Assembly: GCF_000429025.1 (NCBI RefSeq)
Contig: NZ_KE386833.1
Coordinates: forward strand, 448,582 to 512,581
From: Actinospineispora spinosispora DSM 44797
GTDB taxonomy: Bacteria > Actinomycetota > Actinomycetes > Mycobacteriales > Pseudonocardiaceae
DNA length: 64,000 nt
Reading direction: 5' to 3'
Shown: in pieces, positions 34,775 to 43,043 of the stretch
Layout of the letters: each line of letters starts with the position of its first letter
Numbering within the stretch: position 1 is the stretch's first letter
Position numbers and translations under genes: made by a program
The notes under the pieces: generated by a model
Told to the model about the DNA's origin: nothing
Seen by the model: only the letters and a program-made list of their open reading frames with translations
The model's database searches: none

Positions 34775-36745
34775 ATGCGATTTGCCAGAGGCCGCTCCAG
34801 CCAGGATTCCGCATCGACCCAGGATTCGGCAGCGACAAGGCCGAGGACCGTCCATCCCGTCGACGAGGTGTTACCCGCCGGACGGTTGGCGCTGTACGGA
34901 ATCCAGCACGTACTCGCTTTCTACGCCGGTGCCGTGGTCATCCCGATCCTGCTGGCGGGTGCGATCGGGCTGTCCGAGCGTGAGCTGATCCACCTGATCA
35001 ACGCGGACCTGTTCACCTGCGGCATCGCCTCGATCATCCAGTCGGTCGGCTTCTGGAAGGTCGGCGTACGGCTGCCGCTCGTCCAGGGCGTCACGTTCAC
35101 CGCCGTGTCGCCGATGATCGCGATCGGGCTGGCGGCCGGAGGTGGCACCAGCGGCCTGTTGATGATCTACGGATCGGTGATCGTCGCCGGTCTGGTCACG
35201 TTCTTCGCCGCGCCGTACTTCAGCAGGCTGATCCGCTACTTCCCGCCGGTCGTGACCGGCTCGGTCATCCTGATCATCGGTATCGCGCTGCTGCCGGTCG
35301 CCGCGCAGGACGTGGTCGGGGGCGCCACGAACGCGCAGCCCGCGAACTCGCGCAACCTGGCGTACGCACTCGGGACCCTCGCGCTCATCGTGATCATCCA
35401 GCGGGTCTTCCGCGGTTTCATGGCCACGGTCGCGGTGCTGGTCGGGCTTGTGCTGGGCACGCTGGTCGCCTGGGCGCTGGGTGACGCCAGCTTCACCGCG
35501 GTGGTCGGCCAGCCCTGGCTCGGCGTGACGACACCGTTCTTCTTCGGCATCCCCAAGTTCAGCGTCGCGGCCATCGTGTCGATGGTGGTGGTCATGCTGA
35601 TCACCGCCGTCGAGACCACCGGTGACGTCTTCGCCACCGGCGAGATCGTCGACCGGAGGATCGGCCGCGAGGACATCGCGCGGGCACTGCGGGCCGATGG
35701 CCTGGCCACCACGATCGGCGGTGTCCTCAACTCGTTCCCCTACACCTGTTTCGCGGAGAACGTCGGTCTGGTGCGGCTGACCCGGATCTCCAGCAGGTAC
35801 GTGGTCGCCGCGGCCGGCGTGTTCATGATCCTGATCGGTCTCGTGCCCAAGGCGGGCGCGGTCGTGGCCTCGATCCCGCACCCGGTTCTCGGTGGCGCCG
35901 CGCTGGCGATGTTCGCCACCGTCGCGGTCGTCGGAATCCAGACCCTCGGCGCCGTGGACTTCCACGACAACCGCAACGTCGTGATCGTGGCCTCCAGCGT
36001 CGGGCTGGCACTGCTCGCCACGGTGCAGCCGGACATCGCCAAGGCGGTCCCGGGGTGGGCGCAGATCGTCCTCGGATCGGGGATCACCCTGGGCAGCGTG
36101 ACCGCGATTCTGCTGAACGTCGTGTTCCACCACATCGGCAAGGACTACGGACCGGCCGTCGCCGGCACCCCCGGCGGCGCCTCCGTGCGCCTGGACCAGG
36201 TCAACGAGATGGACCGGGCCCAGTTCGTCAGCACCTTCCGCAGGCTCTTCCAGGACACCGACTGGGTCGTGGAGAAGGCCTACGAGAACAAGCCCTTCGC
36301 GGATACCTCAGCGCTGCGGACCGCGTTCCAGGAAGCACTATTCACCAGCGGCCATGAGGAGCAGCGCGAGTTGATGACGCACTATCCGGCACTCGGCGAC
36401 GACCGGGTGGCCGACGGGACGGAGGGCGAAGAGTCCGTCCGTGACCAGTCCGCCGCGGGTCTGACCCGGTTGACCGAGGACGATCACGCCGAGTTCGACA
36501 GCCTGACCAGCGCCTACCGCGACCGGTTCGGCATCCCGCTGATCGTGTCCGTGCGTGACGCCGGCAAGCGGGACCGCATCCTGGAGGAGGGCTGGCAGCG
36601 GCTGGCCAACTCGGCGGCGCAGGAGCACGCGGCGGCGCTCGTGGAGGTGGCGAAGATCGCCAGCCGGCGCTTCGGTGACCTGGTCGCCGACGCGAACCCG
36701 ATCCACAGCGCACGTAGCTGGGCGCTGGGAAGAGAGGATCGGTGA
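34775..36745 (+). CDS. Purine/urate permease fused to OHCU-decarboxylase domain
   Basis: A protein of about 656 residues. Residues 30-470 form a nucleobase-ascorbate (NAT/NCS2) transporter with the signature ENVGLVRLTR, as expected for urate/xanthine carriers ([QEP]NxGxxxxT[RKG]). Residues about 477-640 form an OHCU decarboxylase-like domain (QFVSTFRRLFQDTDWVVEKA, RFGIPLIVSVRD). Catalytic positions of that domain are altered: the usual HPxLG reads HYPALG, so the His is one residue early, and the usual Glu of S-x-EQ is Asp (VRDQ). The free uraD downstream keeps both. The domain may therefore be structural, or a coupling module that channels imported urate. ATG 34775 has GAGGTG upstream. GTGA overlap with uraD. 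Confidence 0.9.
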   Translation: MRFARGRSSQDSASTQDSAATRPRTVHPVDEVLPAGRLALYGIQHVLAFYAGAVVIPILLAGAIGLSERELIHLINADLFTCGIASIIQSVGFWKVGVRLPLVQGVTFTAVSPMIAIGLAAGGGTSGLLMIYGSVIVAGLVTFFAAPYFSRLIRYFPPVVTGSVILIIGIALLPVAAQDVVGGATNAQPANSRNLAYALGTLALIVIIQRVFRGFMATVAVLVGLVLGTLVAWALGDASFTAVVGQPWLGVTTPFFFGIPKFSVAAIVSMVVVMLITAVETTGDVFATGEIVDRRIGREDIARALRADGLATTIGGVLNSFPYTCFAENVGLVRLTRISSRYVVAAAGVFMILIGLVPKAGAVVASIPHPVLGGAALAMFATVAVVGIQTLGAVDFHDNRNVVIVASSVGLALLATVQPDIAKAVPGWAQIVLGSGITLGSVTAILLNVVFHHIGKDYGPAVAGTPGGASVRLDQVNEMDRAQFVSTFRRLFQDTDWVVEKAYENKPFADTSALRTAFQEALFTSGHEEQRELMTHYPALGDDRVADGTEGEESVRDQSAAGLTRLTEDDHAEFDSLTSAYRDRFGIPLIVSVRDAGKRDRILEEGWQRLANSAAQEHAAALVEVAKIASRRFGDLVADANPIHSARSWALGREDR

Positions 36746-37233
36746 ACCTCGCCGAGTTCAACGAGCTGCCCGACGAGTCCGCCCGCGAGCTGCTGCTGAG
36801 CTGCTGCAGCGCGCCCCGGTGGGCGAGTGAGGTCGCGGCCGGCCGCCCGTACGCCACGGTCGCGCAGCTGGGCGTCGCGGCCGAGGACGCGCTGACCGAC
36901 TCCGACGTCGTCGACGGGCTGACCGGACATCCCCGCATCGGTGAGCGCAGTTCCGACCCGAGGTCGAGCAGGGAACAGAGCAAGGTCAGTGAGGCGGGCG
37001 AGGACGTGCTGTCCGCGTTGGCCGAGGGCAACCGTGCCTACGAGGAACGATTCGGGCACGTCTACCTGGTGTGCGCCAGCGGCCGGGGTGCCGAGGAGCT
37101 GCTGGCGGTGCTGCGTGACCGGCTGGACAACGATCCGGCGACCGAATGGCGTGTGGTGCGCGCCGAGCTCGCCGCGATCAACCGGCTCCGGCTGGCCCGG
37201 GTGCTCGGCGAGCAGACGGCGGTGACCGGATGA
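36742..37233 (+). CDS. uraD: OHCU decarboxylase
   Basis: A 163-residue enzyme converting 2-oxo-4-hydroxy-4-carboxy-5-ureidoimidazoline to S-allantoin, the last step of urate oxidation. Catalytic H63 (GHPRIGE) and E78 (SREQ) are in place, unlike in the fused domain upstream. The YEERFGHVYLVCASGR segment and the C-terminal ELAAINRLRLARVL are typical. GTG start overlapping the permease gene; ATGA overlap with uraH. Confidence 0.9.
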   Translation: MNLAEFNELPDESARELLLSCCSAPRWASEVAAGRPYATVAQLGVAAEDALTDSDVVDGLTGHPRIGERSSDPRSSREQSKVSEAGEDVLSALAEGNRAYEERFGHVYLVCASGRGAEELLAVLRDRLDNDPATEWRVVRAELAAINRLRLARVLGEQTAVTG

Positions 37234-37547
37234 GCCTGTCGACCCACGTCCTCGACACGACCCTGGGGATCCCGGCCGCCGGAGTGGCGGTCCGGCTGGA
37301 GCACAGCGCCTGCACTCTCGCCGAGGCGGTGACCGACGGCAACGGCCGGATCGGAGCCCTCGGCGCGGACCTGGCGGCGGGCACCTACCGGATCGTCTTC
37401 GACACCGGGACCTACTTCGCATCGGCCGACCGGCCGGTCTTCTACCCGGAGGTCGCCGTCAGTTTCGTCATCAGCGACCCGGCGCGGCACCACCACGTGC
37501 CGCTGTTGCTGTCGCCGTTCGGTTACTCCACCTATCTCGGGAGTTGA
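37230..37547 (+). CDS. uraH: 5-Hydroxyisourate hydrolase
   Basis: A 105-residue transthyretin-like enzyme opening 5-hydroxyisourate. It begins LSTHVLDTTLGIPAAGVAVRL, the family N-terminal motif with its conserved His. It ends with YSTYLGS, a variant of the usual YRGS tail that closes the active site. FYPEVAVSF and HHHVPLLLSPFGYSTYLGS are conserved. Coupled to uraD and to urate oxidase. Confidence 0.93.
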   Translation: MSLSTHVLDTTLGIPAAGVAVRLEHSACTLAEAVTDGNGRIGALGADLAAGTYRIVFDTGTYFASADRPVFYPEVAVSFVISDPARHHHVPLLLSPFGYSTYLGS

Positions 37548-37549
37548 CA

Positions 37550-38470
37550 GTGGAATCCCAGGACACAGCCTCGCGCGCCGGCATCGTGCTCGCCGAGAAC
37601 CAGTACGGCAAAGCGGAATGCCGGGTCGTCCGCATCTACCGTGACACCGAGCGGCACGAGATCCGGGACGTCACCGTGTCCACGTCGCTGCGCGGTGACT
37701 TCGGCGCGGCGCACATCCACGGTGACCAGAGCCGGGTGCTGCCGACCGACACGCAGAAGAACACCTGCTACGCGTTCGCCAAGGAACACGGCCTCCGGGA
37801 GATCGAGAACTACGCGCTGCAACTCGGCAGGCACTTCGTCGGGACCGTGGAGCCGGTACACAGCGCCCGGATCGAGGTGGAGGAGCTCGACTGGGAGCGG
37901 GTCGAGGTCGACGGCCGGGGCCACGACCACACGTGGGCCCGGCGGGGCGCCGAGGTGCGCACCACGGCGGTCACCGTCGAGGGCGATCAGGCGTGGGTCG
38001 TGTCCGGCCTGCGTGACCTGGTGCTGCTGAAGTCGGCGGGCTCGGAGTTCGCCGGTTTCCTCACCGACCGCTACACGACGCTGCCGGAGACCCACGACCG
38101 GATCATGTCGACCTCGCTGGTCGCCAGGTGGCGCTACCGGGACACGGACGTCGACTGGGACAAGACCTGGGCGTCGGTCCGCCGGATTCTGCTGGAGCGG
38201 TTCGCCGAGGTGCACTCGCTGGCGCTGCAGCAGACGCTGTGGGAGATGGGCAGCAGCGCGCTGGCCGAGCACCCGGAGATCGCCGAGATCAAGCTGTCCG
38301 CTCCGAACCGGCACCACTTCGTCGTCGACCTCTCGCCGTTCGACCTGGAGAACCCCAACGAGGTCTTCTACGCCGCCGACCGCCCGTACGGCCTGATCGA
38401 GTGCGCGGTGACCCGGGAGGACGCCCCCGACGCCGGTCCGGCGTGGCGCTCGGTCCCCGGCTTCGCCTGA
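37550..38470 (+). CDS. Urate oxidase (factor-independent urate hydroxylase)
   Basis: A protein of about 306 residues, cofactor-free, oxidising urate to 5-hydroxyisourate. The catalytic Lys is in NQYGKAECRVV, the Thr in LPTDTQKNTCYAFAKEH and the His in NRHHFVVDL. Two T-fold repeats give normal length. GTG 37550 is preferred because a GGGAG site sits 6 nt upstream; a TTG at 37544 would overlap the uraH stop. Last gene of the plus-strand urate unit; followed by paired hairpins. Confidence 0.94.
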   Translation: MESQDTASRAGIVLAENQYGKAECRVVRIYRDTERHEIRDVTVSTSLRGDFGAAHIHGDQSRVLPTDTQKNTCYAFAKEHGLREIENYALQLGRHFVGTVEPVHSARIEVEELDWERVEVDGRGHDHTWARRGAEVRTTAVTVEGDQAWVVSGLRDLVLLKSAGSEFAGFLTDRYTTLPETHDRIMSTSLVARWRYRDTDVDWDKTWASVRRILLERFAEVHSLALQQTLWEMGSSALAEHPEIAEIKLSAPNRHHFVVDLSPFDLENPNEVFYAADRPYGLIECAVTREDAPDAGPAWRSVPGFA

Positions 38471-38477
38471 GCGAGCC

Positions 38478-38553
38478 CAGCTCGCACAGACCGAGTACAC
38501 GCCGCACAGAGGCCCCAGCCTCTGTGCGGCGTAGAAAACCTCTGTGCGAGCTG
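38478..38553. terminator. Nested inverted repeats between convergent genes
   Basis: The outer arms (38478-38490 and 38541-38553, core CTCGCACAGA/TCTGTGCGAG) enclose an inner 14-bp hairpin (38499-38512 and 38519-38532, ACGCCGCACAGAGG, loop CCCCAG). Inner and outer arms share GCACAGA, so alternative pairings are possible. Another copy of CCTCTGTGCGG occurs at 38632-38642. The position between urate oxidase (plus) and pucR (minus) suggests a bidirectional terminator, although no T-run follows. Confidence 0.6.
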
Positions 38554-38643
38554 CGGTTTGTCGGTGGTTCTGTCTACGACGGCCTGGACCGGGGTCCGGG
38601 ATCGAACTTTGCTCAGTTGCGTGGGTGCCAGCCTCTGTGCGGG

Positions 38644-40185
38644 CTATCGCGAACGCAGGGCCAGGAAGACGTCCACGCGGTCCTCGAAGCGGGCCAGGTC
38701 CCGGCCGGTCAGCTCCTCGACCCTGCTGATCCGGTAGCGGACCGTGTTGACGTGCAGGTGCAGGTGCTGGGCGACCCTGCTCCAGGAACCGGAGTGGTCG
38801 AGGAAGGCCTCGAGGGTCTCCACCAGGCCCGCGTCGTTGCGTGCGTCGTAGTCCAGGACCGGGTCCAGGACCCGGGAGGCGAAGGCGCGCCGGACCTCGT
38901 CCGGGACCATGGCGAGCAGCGCCACGTGTGAGGTGACCTCGGCGTCGGTCACGACGTTCAGCGGGCCCGAGCGCAGCCGGGCGAGTTCGCGCGCGTGCTC
39001 GGCCTCGCGGATGGCACCGGACAGCGCCTCGGCGCCCGACGGCCTGCTGATCCCGACGGTCAGCCGCAGGCCGCCGAGGGCGGGCTGCAACCGCTCCAGC
39101 GCGGTGCGCAGAGTGGCCGACGGGTCCGGGTCCTGGCCGCCGGCCACCAGCGCCACGGCCAGGCCGTCCGACGTGGCTGCCGCGACCGGCGGCCCCAGGT
39201 GCGCGACCGCGTCCTCCAGCACCGTGACCGCGGTTTCGGTCAGGTCCGGCCGGTCCACGAACCCGGCCACGACCACCATCATCCGGACGGTCGGATCCAG
39301 ACCGACCTGGCGCAGGCGGGCCGCGGTCTCGGGCTGACCGGACGCGCCGGCCGTGATCAGCCGGATGGCGTCGTCGGCGATCGTCCTGGCCACCCGGCGG
39401 CCCTCGTTGCGCCGCGACCGGTCGAGCGCGGCGAACGCCACCAGCTCGCCGACCGCATCGGAGACGTCCGGGCTCCAGCTCTGCCACGGCCCGACCACCA
39501 CCACGAACCACGAGGTCAGGCGCTGTGCCAAGGCCGGGCCGACCGGGAACACCGAGTAACCGGGCTGCCCGGAGACGTTCGCGGGCAGCCGGTCGGCCGT
39601 CAGGTACGCCTGGACCACCAGGTCGACCTTCGAGGCCGTGAGCGGCACCGGGCCGGGCACGATCGCCCGGCCGGTCGGCGTGAAGATCCGGCAGACCACC
39701 CCGATCGTCTCGGACACCCGGCCGGACAGCTCGGTGAGCCCCATCCCGCCGGCCACGGCGGAGAGCAGCTCGCGCTGTCTGCCGAGCCGAGCGGCCAACC
39801 GGTCACCCCGCGCCGCCGTGACCGAGCCGGTGACCTGCTCGGTGACCGCCGAGAAGGAGACCTCCTCCGGCACGGCGATCAGAACCATGCCCCGCCGCCG
39901 GCACGCCGCTTCCAGGTCCGCGGGGACGTGGTGGAGGCGCGCCTCCCCGGCGGCCAGCGCGGCCGCTCCGGCGTCCGCGATCGTGTCGACGAACAGGTCG
40001 CTGTCGCCGGGCCCGTTGTGCCACACCAGACCGCTGATCACCAGCTCCCCGCCGGACAGGTAGCGACCGGGGTCGATCAGGTCGGTCGTGTAGACCCAGC
40101 GGACCGGACGGTCGAGTGCCGCATCGGTTCCGACGAGCAGCCGCAACCGTAGTTCGGGCACGGCGAGCAGGTCCCGAAGCAGCAT
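38644..40185 (-). CDS. pucR: PucR family transcriptional regulator
   Basis: A 513-residue regulator. The N-terminal purine-catabolism domain begins LLRDLLAVPELRLRLLVGTD and includes RWVYTTDLIDPGRYLSGGELVISG. A central GGDEF-like region follows, and the C-terminal PucR helix-turn-helix is ALEAFLDHSGSWSRVAQHLHLHVNTVRYRISRVEEL. It is divergent from the xanthine dehydrogenase genes and convergent with urate oxidase. It probably controls both wings of the purine cluster in response to purine availability or nitrogen status (inference). Confidence 0.9.
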   Translation of the reverse strand: MLLRDLLAVPELRLRLLVGTDAALDRPVRWVYTTDLIDPGRYLSGGELVISGLVWHNGPGDSDLFVDTIADAGAAALAAGEARLHHVPADLEAACRRRGMVLIAVPEEVSFSAVTEQVTGSVTAARGDRLAARLGRQRELLSAVAGGMGLTELSGRVSETIGVVCRIFTPTGRAIVPGPVPLTASKVDLVVQAYLTADRLPANVSGQPGYSVFPVGPALAQRLTSWFVVVVGPWQSWSPDVSDAVGELVAFAALDRSRRNEGRRVARTIADDAIRLITAGASGQPETAARLRQVGLDPTVRMMVVVAGFVDRPDLTETAVTVLEDAVAHLGPPVAAATSDGLAVALVAGGQDPDPSATLRTALERLQPALGGLRLTVGISRPSGAEALSGAIREAEHARELARLRSGPLNVVTDAEVTSHVALLAMVPDEVRRAFASRVLDPVLDYDARNDAGLVETLEAFLDHSGSWSRVAQHLHLHVNTVRYRISRVEELTGRDLARFEDRVDVFLALRSR

Positions 40186-40300
40186 TGGAGGAACCTACAA
40201 CTTCATCGGGTGTTCGGCGCGACACTTCGTCTGCGTGATGGCTTATGCGGACCGTCGGAGTAGCGCTGTACTGGCACAGTCCTACGGAGAAGGAGTCCCG

Positions 40301-41185
40301 ATGGAGTTCCTGCAGCCGAGCACCTGGCAGGAGGCGCTGGCCGCCCGCGCGGAGTTCCCCGATGCGGTGCCCGTCGCCGGCGGCACAGATGTCATGGTCG
40401 AGATCAACTTCGATCGACGCAGGCCGGGTGCCCTGCTGGACCTGACCCGGATCACCGAGCTGCGCGAGTGGAGCCGGGAGTCCGACGCGGACGGCGCGCG
40501 GGTACGGCTCGGGTCCGGGGTCAGCTACACCCGGCTGATCGCCGAGCTGGGCGATGAGCTGCCCGGTCTGGCGATGGCGTCGCGCACGGTCGGTTCCCCG
40601 CAGATTCGCAACCGGGGCACCGTCGGCGGCAACCTGGGTGCGGGCTCGCCCGCCGGCGACTCGCATCCTCCGCTTCTGGCCACCGACGCGGTGGTCGAGG
40701 TCGCCTCGGCGGCGCGAGGCACCCGTTTCATCCCGATCATCGAGTTCTATCTCGGGGTGAAGAAGACCGCGCTGGCCGAGGACGAGCTCATCGCGGCGAT
40801 CCTGCTGACCCCGGCGTCGGGGCCGCAGCAGTTCTGCAAGATCGGCACCCGCAACGCCATGGTGATCGCCGTGTCGGCGTTCGGGTTCGCCCTGCACCCG
40901 GCGCGCCGCTCGGTGGGCACCGGGATCGGATCGGCCGCGCCCACCCCTCGGCGTGCGCACGAGGCGGAGACGTTCCTGGCCGGGGAACTCGAGGCGGCCG
41001 GGCTGTGGGACTCCCGCGGCCCGTTGCCCGAGTCGTTGACCCGGGAGTTCGGCAGCCGGGTCAGCGACGCGGCCGCTCCCATCGACGACGTGCGCGGCAG
41101 CGCCGCCTACCGCAGGCGTTCGCTCGCGGTGATGGCCCATCGTGCCGCGAACTGGGCCTGGAACGACTACCGGAAGGCAGCCTGA
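40301..41185 (+). CDS. Xanthine dehydrogenase FAD-binding subunit
   Basis: A protein of about 294 residues. The FAD-binding domain signature PVAGGTDVMVEINFDRRRP and the second loop TVGSPQIRNRGTVGGNLGAGSPAGD are clear, and a CO-dehydrogenase-type C-terminal domain follows. It passes electrons from the iron-sulfur subunit to NAD or another acceptor. ATG 40301 has a strong GAAGGAG site; an earlier in-frame ATG at 40235 lies in the promoter region. First gene of the divergent operon opposite pucR. Confidence 0.92.
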   Translation: MEFLQPSTWQEALAARAEFPDAVPVAGGTDVMVEINFDRRRPGALLDLTRITELREWSRESDADGARVRLGSGVSYTRLIAELGDELPGLAMASRTVGSPQIRNRGTVGGNLGAGSPAGDSHPPLLATDAVVEVASAARGTRFIPIIEFYLGVKKTALAEDELIAAILLTPASGPQQFCKIGTRNAMVIAVSAFGFALHPARRSVGTGIGSAAPTPRRAHEAETFLAGELEAAGLWDSRGPLPESLTREFGSRVSDAAAPIDDVRGSAAYRRRSLAVMAHRAANWAWNDYRKAA

Positions 41186-41189
41186 CGCC

Positions 41190-41684
41190 ATGCGGGTCAC
41201 CACGACACTGAACGGGACGAAACACGTCGTCGACGACGTCTGGGAGGGCGAGAGCCTGCTGTACCTGCTGCGTGAGCGGGTCGGTCTGCCCGGTTCCAAG
41301 AACGCCTGTGAGCAGGGCGAGTGCGGTTCCTGCACCGTGTACCTGGACGGGCTGCCCAGCTGCGCCTGCCTGGTGGCCGCCGGTCAGGTGAACGGCCGGG
41401 AGGTCACCACGGTCGAAGGGCTCGCCGACAACACGGCGGAGGAACCCGCGCTGCACCCGGTCCAGCAGGCCTTCCTCGAGTGTGGAGCGGTGCAGTGCGG
41501 GTTCTGCACGCCCGGGCTGATCGTGTCCACACACGACCTGCTGGCGCGCAACCCTGAGCCGTCCGACCCGGAGATCCGCGAGGCGCTGGCCGGCAACCTG
41601 TGTCGGTGCACCGGCTACGAGAAGATCCTGGACGCCGTGCGGCTGGCCGCGCAGCGTGGCACCGACGAGCAGGGCGACCGATGA
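41190..41684 (+). CDS. Xanthine dehydrogenase 2Fe-2S subunit
   Basis: A 164-residue protein with two [2Fe-2S] clusters. The plant-ferredoxin type is held by C40, C45, C48 (ACEQGECGSC) and C60. The second cluster is held by C103, C106 (CGFC) and C138, C140 (CRC). It relays electrons from the molybdenum centre to FAD. It sits 4 bp after the FAD subunit and overlaps the deaminase gene by 4 nt. Confidence 0.95.
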   Translation: MRVTTTLNGTKHVVDDVWEGESLLYLLRERVGLPGSKNACEQGECGSCTVYLDGLPSCACLVAAGQVNGREVTTVEGLADNTAEEPALHPVQQAFLECGAVQCGFCTPGLIVSTHDLLARNPEPSDPEIREALAGNLCRCTGYEKILDAVRLAAQRGTDEQGDR

Positions 41685-43042
41685 GCGGCACCGTGATCAT
41701 CGAGGGTGCGCACATCGTCACGATGGACGGGCAACGCTCCGAACACACCGACGGTCACCTGGTCGTCTTCGACGACCGGATCGTCACGGTCGGCGACGGC
41801 CCCGGGCCCCGGCCCGAGGGCGCCAGGGTCATCGACGCCAGGGGATGTCTGGTGACCCCCGGTCTGGTCAACACACACCAGCACCTCTACCAGTGGGTCA
41901 CCCGGGGGCTCGCGGTCGACGACACCCTGTTCGGCTGGCTGACCCGTCTGTACCCGGTGTGGGCGGGGATCGACGAGCACGCCGTGAACGTCGCCGCGAG
42001 CGGTGCACTGGCCTGGCTGGCCCGCACCGGGTGCACGACCAGCACGGACCACCACTACGTGTTTCCCCATGGCGGAGGCGACCTGCTGGCCGCCGAGATC
42101 GAGGCGGCCAGGGCGGTGGGCCTGCGGTTCCACCCGTGTCGAGGCTCGATGGACCTGGGCCGCAGCGCGGGCGGCCTGCCACCGGACGAGGTCGTCGAGG
42201 ACCGGGACGCCGTGCTGGCCGCCTCGGCCGACGCGATCGACCGCTGGCACGACCCGGCTCCCGGCTCGATGCTGCGGATCGCGCTGGCCCCCTGTTCGCC
42301 GTTCTCGGTGACCGGTGAGCTGATGCGCGAGTCCGCCGAGCTGGCGCGCGAGCGCGGCCTGAGGCTGCACACGCACCTCGCGGAGACCCTGGACGAGGAG
42401 GACTTCTGCCGCGAACGCTTCGGCTGCACGCCGCTGGAGTACGTGGAGAGCCTCGGCTGGACCGGGCCGGACGTCTGGTTCGCCCACGCGGTGCACCTCG
42501 ACGACTCGGCCGTGAAGAAGATCGCGGACAGCGGCACCGGTGTGGCGCACTGCCCGTCCTCCAATGCCCGTCTGGGAGCCGGCATCGCACGGTCCCGCGA
42601 CCTGCGTGACGCGGGCGCCCCGGTCGGGCTCGGCGTCGACGGCGCGGCGAGCAACGAGGCGGGCAGCCTCCTGGAGGAGGTGCGGCACGCGTTGCTGTTC
42701 GCCAGGGCCAGGGGAGGCCCCCGTGCGCTGGCGGTGCGTGACGCACTGGAGATGGCGACGCTCGGCGGCGCCGCGCTGTTGGGTCGCACCGACGAGATCG
42801 GCTCGCTGGAACCGGGCAAGCTCGCCGACCTCGCGGTATGGCGGATCGACGGGTTCGCCCACGCCGACATCGCGGACCCGGTGGCCGCGCTGGTGCTCGG
42901 CGCCCCACCGCCACTGGAACTGCTGCTCGTCGGCGGCACACCGGTCGTCGAGCACGATCGTGCCCTCGGCGTCGACGCGGAGGCACTCGCGCGGGACGCG
43001 ACGGCCGTCCATCGCGCACTACTGGCCAAGGCAGGTGGTTGA
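41681..43042 (+). CDS. Amidohydrolase, probable 8-oxoguanine deaminase
   Basis: A 453-residue metal-dependent hydrolase of the TrzN/AtzA/guanine deaminase group. Metal ligands are NTHQHLYQ (HxH), a central His in LRLHTHLAE, a His in FAHAVHLDD, and an Asp in GLGVDGAASNE. MDLGRSAGGLPPDEVVED is typical of the 8-oxoguanine deaminase branch, which makes urate from 8-oxoguanine. Location inside the xanthine dehydrogenase operon fits a role in feeding urate production. A guanine or other aminopurine substrate cannot be excluded. ATG 41681, overlapping the previous gene. Confidence 0.85.
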   Translation: MSGTVIIEGAHIVTMDGQRSEHTDGHLVVFDDRIVTVGDGPGPRPEGARVIDARGCLVTPGLVNTHQHLYQWVTRGLAVDDTLFGWLTRLYPVWAGIDEHAVNVAASGALAWLARTGCTTSTDHHYVFPHGGGDLLAAEIEAARAVGLRFHPCRGSMDLGRSAGGLPPDEVVEDRDAVLAASADAIDRWHDPAPGSMLRIALAPCSPFSVTGELMRESAELARERGLRLHTHLAETLDEEDFCRERFGCTPLEYVESLGWTGPDVWFAHAVHLDDSAVKKIADSGTGVAHCPSSNARLGAGIARSRDLRDAGAPVGLGVDGAASNEAGSLLEEVRHALLFARARGGPRALAVRDALEMATLGGAALLGRTDEIGSLEPGKLADLAVWRIDGFAHADIADPVAALVLGAPPPLELLLVGGTPVVEHDRALGVDAEALARDATAVHRALLAKAGG

Positions 43043-43043
43043 G

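Noticed and set aside
35745..35780. Glu in the NAT signature of the purine permease as an unusual substitution
   Set aside because: The accepted signature allows Gln, Glu or Pro at this position, so ENVGLVRLTR is within the normal range.
38478..38644. Short repeats considered as a CRISPR remnant
   Set aside because: The units are inverted rather than direct, with unequal spacing and no spacer-like regularity.
37532..39511. 659-codon minus-strand open frame across urate oxidase and pucR
   Set aside because: It runs antisense to urate oxidase and out of frame through pucR, and has no recognisable domain.
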